From: Planctomycetota bacterium
Lineage (GTDB): Bacteria > Planctomycetota > Phycisphaerae > Sedimentisphaerales > Anaerohalosphaeraceae
DNA length: 62,822 nt
Reading direction: 5' to 3'
NCBI GenBank assembly: GCA_016873215.1
Contig: VGXU01000009.1
Location: forward strand, 1-62,822
Shown: piece by piece, positions 33,675 through 43,184 of the stretch
Layout: every line of letters begins with the position of its first letter
Position numbering within the stretch: the first letter of the stretch is position 1
Notes under the pieces: generated by a model
What the model was told of the DNA's origin: nothing
Databases searched by the model: none
The model's input: the letters and a program-made list of their open reading frames with translations, nothing else
Position numbers and translations under genes: made by a program

Positions 33675-34809
33675 GAATTTTTTGTTTTTTATTTTCCTGA
33701 ACCTCATTTTTTAGGCTGATTTGCATATCAGCTATTTTTTTTATTAACTCTTTTACCAGTTCATTGGTTTTTTCCCTGTCTTTTTCCAGCAGTTCGATCC
33801 GTTTTTCGTACTTAGTTTTTTCCTCAGTGGTAACCATGTTTTCGTCATCAATGGCATCTGCCTGGCCGAGAAATTCAGAATAGTATCTTACTTCCTTTTC
33901 TTCCGACCAACCCATACGGTACATCAATCCTGTAACTGTAGGATATCTCTTTAGCCAGTAACAGCATGCATTGTGCCGAATGTCATAAAGCCGCATTTTA
34001 TCATAAGACTTTCTGGCAGGTGAATCTGATGCTCCGAACAGATTTTTTGCCATATTTCGGAGATATTTATTAAACGCTGCCGGCTCTTTAATAAAGATGA
34101 AGTCGTTAGGGCCAAGGTTGTGGTATTTGACAAATTCCCTGATAAATGAAGAGCAAAGTTTGAGCTTGATAATTCTGCCAAATGTTTTGGCATATTCTTT
34201 TCTGATATCCAGTTGTGTAAAATCGTTTGAAAAATCACTTATCCTGATCGAATAAGCTTCCGTAACTCGCATCCCTGTATCATACATAAGCCAAATCAAT
34301 GCTCTGTAATCCGAATTAGCCTGATTAGCTAAAGTTTTGAATTCGTCTTCAGTGAGGTACACCCATGAGGGTTTATGGCCGTCACTTCTTCTAAGGTCTA
34401 AAGCTATGTCATTTTGTGTTCTGCCCGTTCTTCTGAGCCAACCCCAAAATGCCTTAAAGTCTTTTACATATTCGCCCACAGCCAAATAGGCTTTTCCGTC
34501 TTTTCTCTTTAATGTTCCGCTCCTCATATCAAAAATTAATTTGTGAACATCATCTTTTGCAAGCAGATCCAAATTTTTATTAAAATACTCTGCGAAAAAT
34601 ATCATTTTGCCTCGTAGGCTATTCAATCGTACAACACTTCGTTCTCCTTTCCGTGAAACCGGAGAAACATTTTTTCCTATTTCCATGTCAGAAAGAAATG
34701 CCAGTATGAGATCAGAATTATATTTGGAAATACCTTTGATAGCATTCATGTTCTGTGCTTTCCATGCATCCCATCGCTCTTTATGATGGTAAGGATCTCG
34801 TTTCAGCAT
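33619..34809 (-). CDS. Tyrosine recombinase (XerD-like integrase) with C-terminal coiled coil
   Basis: 396 residues. The N-terminal SAM-like DNA-binding half (about 25-125) is followed by the catalytic domain: Arg181 in YDTGMRVTEAYS, Arg278 in LYDIRHNACCYW, Trp301 in MGWSEEKEV (the usual H/W position), and nucleophile Tyr309 or 310 in VRYYSEFLG. A long coiled coil, about 325-378, extends past the normal C-terminus, a feature of archaeal-type integrases. It marks the far end of the accessory region that starts at tRNA-Pro, so it could be the integrase of a second, nested element. Only a poor ribosome site is seen. Confidence 0.88.
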   Translation of the reverse strand: MLKRDPYHHKERWDAWKAQNMNAIKGISKYNSDLILAFLSDMEIGKNVSPVSRKGERSVVRLNSLRGKMIFFAEYFNKNLDLLAKDDVHKLIFDMRSGTLKRKDGKAYLAVGEYVKDFKAFWGWLRRTGRTQNDIALDLRRSDGHKPSWVYLTEDEFKTLANQANSDYRALIWLMYDTGMRVTEAYSIRISDFSNDFTQLDIRKEYAKTFGRIIKLKLCSSFIREFVKYHNLGPNDFIFIKEPAAFNKYLRNMAKNLFGASDSPARKSYDKMRLYDIRHNACCYWLKRYPTVTGLMYRMGWSEEKEVRYYSEFLGQADAIDDENMVTTEEKTKYEKRIELLEKDREKTNELVKELIKKIADMQISLKNEVQENKKQKIPMEIVQAYSADRPYRSNL

Positions 34810-35216
34810 AAAGTATTTAAATCAGCCCCCTTTATAATAAATGAACCGATTTGCATATTCCACTTATTATAACCAAAAGTTATACTACCGGTTGGGGCGT
34901 GAAACCTTTGGTAATTTTCTCGGGGATGTGGGTAATCATTTGGGAAACCTTCCGATGCCAACTGCTGTTTCATCAAAGGATTAGGCCAACATCTATATTT
35001 ATATTTTTCGTTTTTTGTAGGTAGTAGCAAAACTATTCAGTGCGAGTGTAGACTAAGCAGCAGGATTATATATACTATTTTCTTATGAAATTCTGATAAA
35101 AAATTTCTTTTTGGGTTAAAATTGATGATTGGCTTTGCTTAACTCTTATCAAAATTGCCGTCTTTGGAGTCATTTCGGAGACATGGATTTTGCCGGAATT
35201 CTTTGGTGTATCTTAA
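34810..35216. other. Intergenic stretch between integrase and efflux island
   Basis: About 400 bases with no supported gene. The 75- and 87-codon frames here lack ribosome sites and recognisable sequence. No tRNA, terminator or att duplication was seen by eye. It ends at the first copy of the ~110-bp repeat. Confidence 0.5.
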
Positions 35217-35325
35217 GGCAGAATATTGTAACACTCCTCAATCGAAAGAGAGTATCAACAGGGAATGCACGGTTCGCCTATGTGAAAGAGCTATATTACG
35301 TTTTCTCAGCCAGTCCCAAAACAAA
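35217..35325 (+). repeat. Flanking direct repeat, left copy
   Basis: The first 36 bases match 43275-43310 at 35 of 36 positions, and similarity continues more weakly for about 70 more bases up to a shared ACAAAAA. The right copy adjoins a group II intron maturase remnant. The two copies bracket the whole efflux island in the same orientation. Confidence 0.75.
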
Positions 35326-35339
35326 AACATCTCAATTCT

Positions 35340-35774
35340 TTATGACTTCACATCTGATTTTTCGTGACCGCCACTATGAACTGTCATGCTAATCTGAGAA
35401 TCCTTTGGCAAATCATTTGGGAGTTGTACTCTGAATCCTTTCCAGTCTGGACCTTTACCGGCACACTTACGGGGAACGAACAGATTGTCTGTTATTGTTT
35501 CATATCGAATAGAACCATCTGGATTTAACACCTGAATATCTACATGAGTCTTTATGGAAGCGGGGTTAATTCCTCTTTGTTTCAATACACCATAAGCCCA
35601 TGTTTGGCCAGCCTGCTGATAAACATCAGTCCATAGAATTTTGACTTTCTCACCATCATGCTTTTTGACTGAAACCAAACCTTTGTCAGCAAGGCTGATC
35701 TGATTTGTGGCACAGCCCGAAATGATGGTAGCCATAACACTAAAAGCTATTAAACCTAAAATCTTATTTCTCAT
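35340..35774 (-). CDS. Lipoprotein of unknown function
   Basis: 144 residues. Signal peptide of about 20 residues with lipobox ISGC (Cys21), so it is anchored in a membrane. The mature part is beta-rich: VKILWTDVYQQAGQTWAYGVL, then YETITDNLFVPRKCAGKGPDWKG is the region with the only other Cys. GGGAGA before the ATG is a good ribosome site. It is last in the efflux-island direction and may be an accessory of metal resistance or an independent gene. Family not recognised. Confidence 0.75.
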   Translation of the reverse strand: MRNKILGLIAFSVMATIISGCATNQISLADKGLVSVKKHDGEKVKILWTDVYQQAGQTWAYGVLKQRGINPASIKTHVDIQVLNPDGSIRYETITDNLFVPRKCAGKGPDWKGFRVQLPNDLPKDSQISMTVHSGGHEKSDVKS

Positions 35775-35834
35775 TTTATTCTCCCTTTTTGCAATAGTTT
35801 ACTGACTGATTATTTATTTATCATCTTTAGCTGT

Positions 35835-36176
35835 TTAAATAGCATTTTCCCCTTGTTCGCCTGTTCGTATCCTTACGGATTGTTCAAGCGGCAAAACATA
35901 TATTTTCCCGTCACCATGAAGGCCGGTATGAGCCGTTTCTTTGATAACTGAAACAACCTGATTAACAAGTTCCGAGTGACAGGCTATCTCTAACTTGATA
36001 TGAGGTATGTACTCTAGTGAAATCTCCGGTTCTCGGACTGCACCATTCCTGCTTCTGTCTCGTCCAAAACCGTGGACTTCTGAACTGCTGGCTCCGGTAA
36101 GTCCCTCAATTTTATGCAATGCCAGCATTACTTCATCAAATTTGTTTTTCTTAATAAATGCGATTACCATTTTCAT
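35835..36176 (-). CDS. PII-like signalling/metal-associated protein
   Basis: 113 residues. The ferredoxin-like PII fold is visible: MKMVIAFIKKNKFDEVMLAL, then a T-loop-like segment with VHGFGRDRS, and IKLEIACHSELVNQVV with ETAHTGLHGDGKIYVLPL at the end, the usual PII core. The uridylylated Tyr of GlnB is not evident. PII-like proteins are often encoded after CusA/CzcA-type pumps, where they may sense metal or nucleotide. Only 39 bases separate it from cusA, so it is probably the last efflux-operon gene. AAGGAA precedes the start. Confidence 0.85.
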   Translation of the reverse strand: MKMVIAFIKKNKFDEVMLALHKIEGLTGASSSEVHGFGRDRSRNGAVREPEISLEYIPHIKLEIACHSELVNQVVSVIKETAHTGLHGDGKIYVLPLEQSVRIRTGEQGENAI

Positions 36177-36215
36177 AATCAGATTCCTTTTAGTTGTTAT
36201 GCTTTTCTTGAATAA

Positions 36216-39200
36216 TCAATACTCCATAATTGTTTTATCCCGGTTGAAAATTATATAAAGCACGGGAAGTATAATAAGGGTCAGACACAATGAACTGACA
36301 AGCCCTCCAAAAATTACAGCCACCAAGGGCTTCTGGATTTCAGAGCCAGAACCAGTTGCGTAAAGCATCGGCAGAAGTCCTGCCAGCGTTGTCAACGATG
36401 TCATTATTAGCGGCCGCACCCGGAGTCGGCAAGCCTCTATAACTGCGTCGTATACTTTCTTGCCGCCTACCCGCAATTGATCAAAGAAACTTACTAGGAC
36501 TAATCCGTTCTCCACAGCTACTCCCAATAACGCAATAAAGCCTACCGAAGCGGCAACACTCAAATGAATATTAAGAAAGTAGAGAGCTAAAATGCCCCCC
36601 ACTAATGCGAAAGGCAGATTCACAAGGACCAAAACCGCACTTCTGAAAGAATTTAGTGAACTGAACAACATCAGAAAAATCAAAAGAATCGCTACTGGGA
36701 CTACCATTTTAAGACGCTCCATAGCCCGCTGTTGATTTTCAAACTGTCCACCCCAGTCAAGCCTGTAACCTTCAGGCAAGCTATTTTCTATTGATGCCAG
36801 CTTTTGTTTTGCTTCAGCAACAAAACTGCCTATGTCTCGCCCCCTTACATTGCACTCAACGATTAGTCTCCGTGTTGAATCCTCACGACTTATCTGGGCA
36901 GGGACCTCAATTTCCTGTATTGTTACCAAGTCTCCCAATGGAACATTGTAACCTGCTGGGGATGGAACCAGCATTCGTTCGATGACATCAATATCTTGCC
37001 GAGCCTCTAAAGGAAAACGCACCTGTACATCAAATCGTTTTTGACCTTCAAAAACTGTGGTCGCGACTCCGCCACCTATAGCTGTTCTGACCAACTGGTT
37101 GATATTCTCAATATTGACCATGTGGCGAGCCATGGCCTGACGGTCCATGTGCAATTCAATCTGAGAAAAGCCTGAAATTTGTTCTATTTTGACATCACTG
37201 GAGCCTTCAATTTCACTAAGAGCAGGAGCGATTTTCTCTGCGGTGTTTCGCAAAACTTCCATATCATCACCAAATATTTTTACAGCTATATCTGACTTAA
37301 TACCGCTGATAAGCTCATTGACTCGAAGGGCTATCGGCTGAGAAAATGCTGGTCTTATGCCAGGAAACATAGCAAGTTCACGGTTAATTGCCTGCACCAG
37401 TTCTTCTCTGGAACGGCCAAATCTTTTTTCATAATCAGGTTTTAGCATTATAAGTAAATCGCTCTGTTCCGGTCCCATTGGGTCCTCAGCTATTTCGGCA
37501 CGGCCTGTTTTGGAAACCACAGTTTCGATTTCGGGAAATTTGGCCAGTAACCGTTTTTCCATTTCAGTAGCTTGTAAAGCCGAGCCTTTAATGCTGGCCG
37601 TTGGCAGGCGGACGACATTTATTGCGATTGCACCTTCGTTTAGAGGTGGTAAAAACTCAGTTCCGAGTTCGGGCAACACAGAAAACGAAACAATCATAAC
37701 AACAGCAGCGACAGCAATGGTAATCCATCGTCCACGCACAGCTTTTGTCAGCACGGGCATGTATATACGCTGAATAAACCTTACCAGAAAATTTTCACCA
37801 CTGTCATTTCCTGTACGTTTGACCAGAATAGAACCAACAACAGGAACAATGGTTAAAGTTACCACTAATGATCCTATAAGGGCAAAGCAAATCGTCAACG
37901 CCAGCGGCTTGAACATCTTGCCTTCCATAGATTCAAGCGTAAACAGAGGAATGAAAACAACCAGGATGATCAGGATTGCAAATATTACCGGCCGAGCTAC
38001 TTCTCGTATTGCTTCGAAAGCGACGGGAACCCTTGAAGCGTTAGAATCTGCTTTTTCACGCATATGTCGAGCAATATTTTCAGTTACAACGATGGCACCA
38101 TCAACTATCATCCCGATGGCTATAACAAGTCCACCGAGACTCATAAGATTTCCGGTTATTCCCTGCCAGCCCATTATTAAAAAAGTTACTGCTGCTGTCA
38201 TCGGCAACGATATGGCTACCACAAAAGCGGCACGTATGTCCCACAAAACGATGAATATAACTAGTATGATAAGTATCACTCCCTGACATAGAGCAGTCGA
38301 TACGGTTCTGATGCATGCCTGTATAAGACTAGTCCGGTCGTAAAATGGTGAAATTTTCACTCCTGGTGGAAGCGATTTCTGGATTTGAGGGATTTCCGCC
38401 CGTACTCGGTCAACTACGTGCTTGGAGTTACTTCCCTTGAGCATGATTACCATGCCGATCACAGCTTCTCCTTTGCCATCTTTGGTAACCACGCCTTTTC
38501 TTGTCTGAGGGCCGATTTCTATTTCTGCAACATCTTTTAAATAAACCGGTGTGCCAGCTTTGGCCTTCAGCACAATATTCTCAAGATCAGAGATGCCATA
38601 AGCCAATCCTTTCGAAACAACATTGATCTGTTCCCAGTCTCTTTCTATGAAACTTCCCCCGGCGTTCGAATTGTTTGCTCTAAGAGCATTTAGGATTTCA
38701 TCCAATGAAATACCGTATTTGATTAACAAAGCAGGGTTTGGAATAATGTGGTATTGTTTGACAAAGCCGCCGAAGCTGTTGATTTCATTTACGCCGGACA
38801 GGCGGCGAAGCTGCGGGCTGATTGTCCAGTTCTGAATGGTCCTCAAGTCTGTAAGATTGTGTTCAGATTTGACCAGATTTGTTCCACATTTCGGGCACTT
38901 TCCATCAGTGTTAAACCATGCCTGCTCATGTTCTGGGCAGTAGAATCCATTTTCTAAAACATATTGATATATCTCTCCAAGTCCGGTAGAAATTGGTCCG
39001 AGTTCCGTTTCCGCTCCATCCGGCAATTCATCTTTCACCTGCGCAAGACGCTCGAATACCAGTTGACGGGCGAAATAAGTATCCACATGGTCTTCAAATA
39101 TTACTATCACCTGAGAAAGGTCTGTCTTGGAAATAGATCTTACCTGTTTGACATCCGGCAAGCCTGCCATATCAACTTCGATGGGGAAAGTTATCAGCCG

Positions 39201-39386
39201 CTCTACCTCTGCAGGGGTAAGACCAGGTGCTTCAGTCAAGATCATAACTTGCTCATTGGTTACATCCGGGAAAGCGTCAATTGGTAAGTTTTTCCAGGCA
39301 ACGATTCCTGCTACAAGGAATACGATGCCGCCAAGAATAACAAGTAGCCTTTGCTTAAGTATGAAATGTAAAAAATTATCCAGCAT
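36216..39386 (-). CDS. Heavy-metal RND efflux pump CusA/CzcA family
   Basis: 1056 residues with twelve membrane helices in the RND layout (helix 1 near 12-30). TM4 carries the heavy-metal motif IVDGAIVVTEN. The porter domain has an inserted metal-binding knuckle at about 147-170 (CPEHEQAWFN...CPKCGTN), which resembles the heavy-metal-binding domain usually found in the CusB partner. The pump exports monovalent or divalent metals across both membranes with the next two upstream genes. Start supported by AAAGGAA. Which metal is transported cannot be told from the sequence alone. Confidence 0.93.
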   Translation of the reverse strand: MLDNFLHFILKQRLLVILGGIVFLVAGIVAWKNLPIDAFPDVTNEQVMILTEAPGLTPAEVERLITFPIEVDMAGLPDVKQVRSISKTDLSQVIVIFEDHVDTYFARQLVFERLAQVKDELPDGAETELGPISTGLGEIYQYVLENGFYCPEHEQAWFNTDGKCPKCGTNLVKSEHNLTDLRTIQNWTISPQLRRLSGVNEINSFGGFVKQYHIIPNPALLIKYGISLDEILNALRANNSNAGGSFIERDWEQINVVSKGLAYGISDLENIVLKAKAGTPVYLKDVAEIEIGPQTRKGVVTKDGKGEAVIGMVIMLKGSNSKHVVDRVRAEIPQIQKSLPPGVKISPFYDRTSLIQACIRTVSTALCQGVILIILVIFIVLWDIRAAFVVAISLPMTAAVTFLIMGWQGITGNLMSLGGLVIAIGMIVDGAIVVTENIARHMREKADSNASRVPVAFEAIREVARPVIFAILIILVVFIPLFTLESMEGKMFKPLALTICFALIGSLVVTLTIVPVVGSILVKRTGNDSGENFLVRFIQRIYMPVLTKAVRGRWITIAVAAVVMIVSFSVLPELGTEFLPPLNEGAIAINVVRLPTASIKGSALQATEMEKRLLAKFPEIETVVSKTGRAEIAEDPMGPEQSDLLIMLKPDYEKRFGRSREELVQAINRELAMFPGIRPAFSQPIALRVNELISGIKSDIAVKIFGDDMEVLRNTAEKIAPALSEIEGSSDVKIEQISGFSQIELHMDRQAMARHMVNIENINQLVRTAIGGGVATTVFEGQKRFDVQVRFPLEARQDIDVIERMLVPSPAGYNVPLGDLVTIQEIEVPAQISREDSTRRLIVECNVRGRDIGSFVAEAKQKLASIENSLPEGYRLDWGGQFENQQRAMERLKMVVPVAILLIFLMLFSSLNSFRSAVLVLVNLPFALVGGILALYFLNIHLSVAASVGFIALLGVAVENGLVLVSFFDQLRVGGKKVYDAVIEACRLRVRPLIMTSLTTLAGLLPMLYATGSGSEIQKPLVAVIFGGLVSSLCLTLIILPVLYIIFNRDKTIMEY

Positions 39387-39404
39387 TGTAATTATTTCCT
39401 TTCA

Positions 39405-40796
39405 TCAATCAGCGCAGCCGGCGCCCATTTTTTCTCGTAGAATATCACTCTTGAGCATAAAAGCCCCGCGGGTAACTATGGTTGCCCCTGTTGGTACGCC
39501 GCTAAGTATTTCAGCAAAATCACCCTGTATTGAACCCACAGTGACATCTCTGCGGACCCACAAATCTTTCTTCCAGTGCTGGAATACAAAGGTTTCCCCT
39601 GCATCTGACATGATAGCATTACGTGGCACAGTGGTTATATGTCCCTCGCCAGGAATCATCACCCCCACTTCGGCAAACATACCAGGCCTTAGCTTGCTTT
39701 CTGGATTATTTACCTGTACGCGTATTTTCACGGTACGGGTATGTTCGTCCATCAAATTGCCTACCAGATCCACCACGCCTTCAAACTCATTTCCCTCAAA
39801 TGCCTTGACTTGTACTATAGCCTTCAGCGGTTGACTTTTCGCGAATTGTTCATGCAGTACCGCCAGGTCTTTTTCGTAAACATCGCACCAGGCCCACAAA
39901 TTTGAAAGATCAGCGATGGTGTAGAGACTTTCTGTGGTTTCAACCATTTTTCCGGCAGAAATATTCTGTGCGATTATCGTACCAGCCTGAGGGGCACGCA
40001 ATATCAGATTGGCAAATTCTCCATTTTCTTTCTCATCCTTGATACCCACAATTTGTTCGGCTCCCAGACCGAAAAGCCGCAACTTTTTGTCCGTTGCTGC
40101 GTAAGAGGCTTCTGCTGCTTTCAGTTCATTAAGTGCATTCAGATAATCGGCCTCACTTGTAATCTTTTTCTCATAAAGCTCTTTCTCTCGTCTGAAAGTT
40201 GCCTGTGTTAACTCGAGTTTTGCTTGAACCTCGAGAAAATCTGCTTTAGCCTGGCCTAAATCGGCGGAATGAATAACAGCCAAAATATCTCCCTTTTCCA
40301 CCTTTTCTCCCAGCAATTTCGATACCTGATCAACTCTTCCACCACACGTTGAGACTACATCCACAGTTCTTGTACGGTCAAGCTGTACCTGGCCTGTGAA
40401 TTTGAGCACTTTCTTGCGTTCAATATCTTCAACCACACCTGTCTGGATTAGTGACTTGGCAATGGATGGGTCTATCTTAACTGCCCCAACTTCAAAGCGA
40501 CAATTGTCGCAATCAATGATACGTACCTTATGTTCGCACATTACCTCTTCCAAATCGCTTAGTCGGTCCTCATTACATGTTACCGCGCAATCATCATGCT
40601 CTACATTCGCATTTTCTCCCTTGTGGGTTAAATGGTCAGCATGATCATCGTTTGCCAATTGCTTACAGGAATTTGACGTTCGTCCGACTATAATTCCTAA
40701 CACCAAAAAGATAATTGCCGCACTTAGGAAAACTTTGTGTTTGATTGCCAGCGACAGCATCTTGTCTTTAACCGTTAGCATTGCTTCATTTTTCAT
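39405..40796 (-). CDS. Efflux RND periplasmic adaptor (CusB/CzcB-like)
   Basis: 463 residues. An N-terminal membrane anchor (about 18-38), then a His/Cys/Asp-rich stretch with HADHLTHKGENANVEHDDC and CEHKVRIIDCDNCRFEVG (metal-binding candidates), then the standard hairpin: VDVVSTCGGRVDQVSKLLGE, a coiled coil (about 215-270), and the barrel-sandwich return LRAPQAGTIIAQNISAG. It bridges CusA and the TolC-like channel. AAAGGAA nine bases upstream. Cus and Czc adaptors commonly carry such His-rich N-terminal regions. Confidence 0.9.
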   Translation of the reverse strand: MKNEAMLTVKDKMLSLAIKHKVFLSAAIIFLVLGIIVGRTSNSCKQLANDDHADHLTHKGENANVEHDDCAVTCNEDRLSDLEEVMCEHKVRIIDCDNCRFEVGAVKIDPSIAKSLIQTGVVEDIERKKVLKFTGQVQLDRTRTVDVVSTCGGRVDQVSKLLGEKVEKGDILAVIHSADLGQAKADFLEVQAKLELTQATFRREKELYEKKITSEADYLNALNELKAAEASYAATDKKLRLFGLGAEQIVGIKDEKENGEFANLILRAPQAGTIIAQNISAGKMVETTESLYTIADLSNLWAWCDVYEKDLAVLHEQFAKSQPLKAIVQVKAFEGNEFEGVVDLVGNLMDEHTRTVKIRVQVNNPESKLRPGMFAEVGVMIPGEGHITTVPRNAIMSDAGETFVFQHWKKDLWVRRDVTVGSIQGDFAEILSGVPTGATIVTRGAFMLKSDILREKMGAGCAD

Positions 40797-40816
40797 CGCT
40801 TCGGTTCCTTTCTTTT

Positions 40817-42190
40817 TTACTTGTGAATATTTTCTATCGTATCAATGTTTTGACCAATTAGTCGTTCCACATCAGCCCTTGCTTTGTGGTAGGCCGCCAG
40901 TGCTTCAATATATTGAGCTTTTGCTTCGAACGAAGTCCGCTGTGCGTCAAGGACATGCAGATAATCCAGTTTGCCTTGGCTGTAGCCGGTCTTGGAAGCT
41001 TCAAAAACACTTTCCGCTCCCTGCAATACATTTTTCTCCAATTCTGTTGCCTCTGTATATGCATTGGAAAGCCCCTGATAGGCCTTGACTAATTCCATTT
41101 GTATTTTGGTCTGGGCTGCTCTTTGTTCTTCCCTAGCCCTGGCGAGTGTGTAAGCTGCCTCCAGTTTGCCAGCCTGATTTCTGTCTGAGATTGGCAAAGG
41201 AATCGAAATGCCAAATACTATTGCATTATCATCTGTTTCATTGAATCTTTGCAAACCACCACTTAGCGTAATATCTGAAATCGCTTTGGCCTTTTCCAAC
41301 TCTATAGAGGCTTTACCTTTATCGATTTCCAGAGCCCAGCGAGTAATATCCGGGTTCTGTGAAATCAAATTGGTCAATTGATCAATTGATGGCAATGGTG
41401 CCAGCGAATCAAGCTTACCTGCAACACTATCAAACTTGGGTTTTTGCCCGGCCCATGTAGACGCCAGTTGCTTACGAGCAAATTCGAGATTCTCTGCAGC
41501 TTGTCGGTGCTGTATCTTAACATTCGAATAGGTTACATCGGCCTTGGTCTTTTCCAAAGGTGAATCTTTGCCCGCATCAACTCTCTTGGCAACAGTACTC
41601 ACTAATTCCTCAGACAATTGCAGTAGTTCTTCAGTCAGCTTAAGTCGTTGTTGCGCAGCCAACACCTCAATAAAGGCTTTTGTAACGTCAGTAAACACAT
41701 CCAGTCGTTTGGCCTCATAACCCAATCCTGCCAGTTCTTTTGCAAGCGTTGCTAATTTTACCCGCTTACCACTTTTGTCTCCCAATTCTATTAACTGACT
41801 TAATGCAATCGTTGTCTCTGCAGCATCAAAACCGCTGCGTGTACCGGGGCCACCAACTTCCTCAACTTCGACCTCAAGTTCCGGGTTTGGCCAAAGGCTT
41901 GCCTGCAATTGCCTTGCCTCTGAGATACGAACATCCCAGGAAAAAGCTTTCAGTTCTGAATTATGCATCAATGCTAAAGCCAAAGCTTGGCGCAAAGTAA
42001 TAACGCCGGTTGGCTCGGCAATTCCAGAAGCTTCTGTAGCTTCCACTAGTTTTACAGGAGGCTGGAAAGTGCTGAATTCCTGTCCCAACAACCGAGGTTG
42101 TGGTAATACAGTTTCATTGTTCTGCTCCATACAGCCCGAAACACCAAGCATAAAAAGCATAATTAAGAACGGCAAAAATCTTGTAAGCAT
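40817..42190 (-). CDS. TolC-family outer-membrane efflux lipoprotein (CusC-like)
   Basis: 457 residues from the ATG at 42190 (AGGATT spaced correctly); the longer frame from 42271 has no signal or ribosome site. Signal peptide with lipobox VSGC (about Cys20). Two OEP repeats follow, each a long helical pair: LRQALALALMHNSELKAFSWDV and later IDQLTNLISQNPDITRWALEI mark the starts. It provides the outer-membrane duct for the CusBA pump. Gene order cusC-cusB-cusA-PII is as in known metal-efflux operons. Confidence 0.9.
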   Translation of the reverse strand: MLTRFLPFLIMLFMLGVSGCMEQNNETVLPQPRLLGQEFSTFQPPVKLVEATEASGIAEPTGVITLRQALALALMHNSELKAFSWDVRISEARQLQASLWPNPELEVEVEEVGGPGTRSGFDAAETTIALSQLIELGDKSGKRVKLATLAKELAGLGYEAKRLDVFTDVTKAFIEVLAAQQRLKLTEELLQLSEELVSTVAKRVDAGKDSPLEKTKADVTYSNVKIQHRQAAENLEFARKQLASTWAGQKPKFDSVAGKLDSLAPLPSIDQLTNLISQNPDITRWALEIDKGKASIELEKAKAISDITLSGGLQRFNETDDNAIVFGISIPLPISDRNQAGKLEAAYTLARAREEQRAAQTKIQMELVKAYQGLSNAYTEATELEKNVLQGAESVFEASKTGYSQGKLDYLHVLDAQRTSFEAKAQYIEALAAYHKARADVERLIGQNIDTIENIHK

Positions 42191-42336
42191 CACAGTAATC
42201 CTATAATATTTGATTTCTAAATTCGGATTCTTCCAACACACTCTAATTGACAGAGTATCAGAAGAAAGCAATTATCTGGCCATTTACAGTAACTATTTTG
42301 TAACAATGGCAGAAACAGAAATGTCTTTTTAGCAGA

Positions 42337-42732
42337 TCAAATTAGAAGAATTACTGTTTGTAGCGGTGTAAAGTAAAATGCGGAATCAAAAGTATTTGAA
42401 ATCGCACTATATGCAGAATAATTGAACGTGTCGGTGTGTGCAATTATAGTTGGGGTTGAAAAGGTGGAATCCGACTGTTTGGCTACACGAGTAGTCTTTT
42501 CTGTGTAGGTATAAATCGGAGTATCACACTGGCCGCATGAATTAGGGACGGGCTGAAACGGAACACAAAGGCAATCGTCACTACAATCTTCAGATCTAAG
42601 CCCAATCGAAGCGCACTTGTCCGGCCCAAAACACAGCACAGCCCTGTGTGCCAAATTGCCAAACACTAAAAGGCAGATAAGAACAATAAGGCATTTTTCA
42701 TATATCTGTTTCTTGGTTGTCTTCACAAACAT
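42337..42732 (-). CDS. Small Cys-rich exported protein of the efflux operon
   Basis: 131 residues with an N-terminal hydrophobic segment (about 13-32), then CFGPDKCASIGLRSEDCSDDCLCVPF, a cysteine-dense stretch seen in short proteins next to CzcC-type genes. The rest is Ser/Thr-rich, ending in a hydrophobic tail (about 115-131). The ribosome site is weak. It lies 146 bases upstream of the TolC-like gene on the same strand. It may bind metal in the periplasm; the role is inferred from cysteines and position. Confidence 0.65.
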   Translation of the reverse strand: MFVKTTKKQIYEKCLIVLICLLVFGNLAHRAVLCFGPDKCASIGLRSEDCSDDCLCVPFQPVPNSCGQCDTPIYTYTEKTTRVAKQSDSTFSTPTIIAHTDTFNYSAYSAISNTFDSAFYFTPLQTVILLI

Positions 42733-42926
42733 TCCGTTATTTTACCGTTTTCAAGCTCAAAATGCAAGGTTTAAGTGCTTGTTTTGCCCCAAAAACCTCA
42801 CTTGATTTACGCCTCGTTCCTATAAAAGTTCATTATAATTCATTGCCAATGCAGTTATATATAAGTGTTCCAGAAGGATTTTTGTCCCTATGCCAATCAA
42901 AATCAGTCCACCAAGGGCTTCGATGA

Positions 42927-43184
42927 CACCGATTAATTCGGAACTGGAGCAAAACCAAGGCATGGTGGCCAATTCTGGCGTCGAAAATGCGTGGCCACTA
43001 CCAGTACTATGGTGTCAGCGGTAATAGTCGCATGTTGGAAGTGTTCTATTATCGAGTGGTATGCATGGTACACAAGTGGCTAAATCGGCGCAGTCAGCGG
43101 AATCGATGGAGTTGGAAACGCTATTTGGAATACTTAAGGCGTTATCCATTGCCGGTACCACATATAATGCATAAGTTTTATTGA
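42927..43184 (+). pseudogene. Group II intron reverse transcriptase/maturase, C-terminal remnant
   Basis: The frame reads RGHYQYYGVSGN, then HKWLNRRSQRN and RRYPLPVPHIMHKFY before the stop. This is the maturase (X) domain end of a group II intron-encoded protein. A stop at 42924 and lack of any RT motif upstream show the rest is gone. Confidence 0.85.

Noticed and set aside
34803-35030. 75-codon frame upstream of the tyrosine recombinase
   Set aside because: No ribosome site, no similarity recognised, and it overlaps the recombinase start.
35129-35392. 87-codon plus-strand frame
   Set aside because: Consists largely of the flanking repeat and the antisense of the lipoprotein gene.
42733-42926. 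Intact group II intron
   Set aside because: No RT domain motifs and an in-frame stop at 42924; only the maturase end is left.
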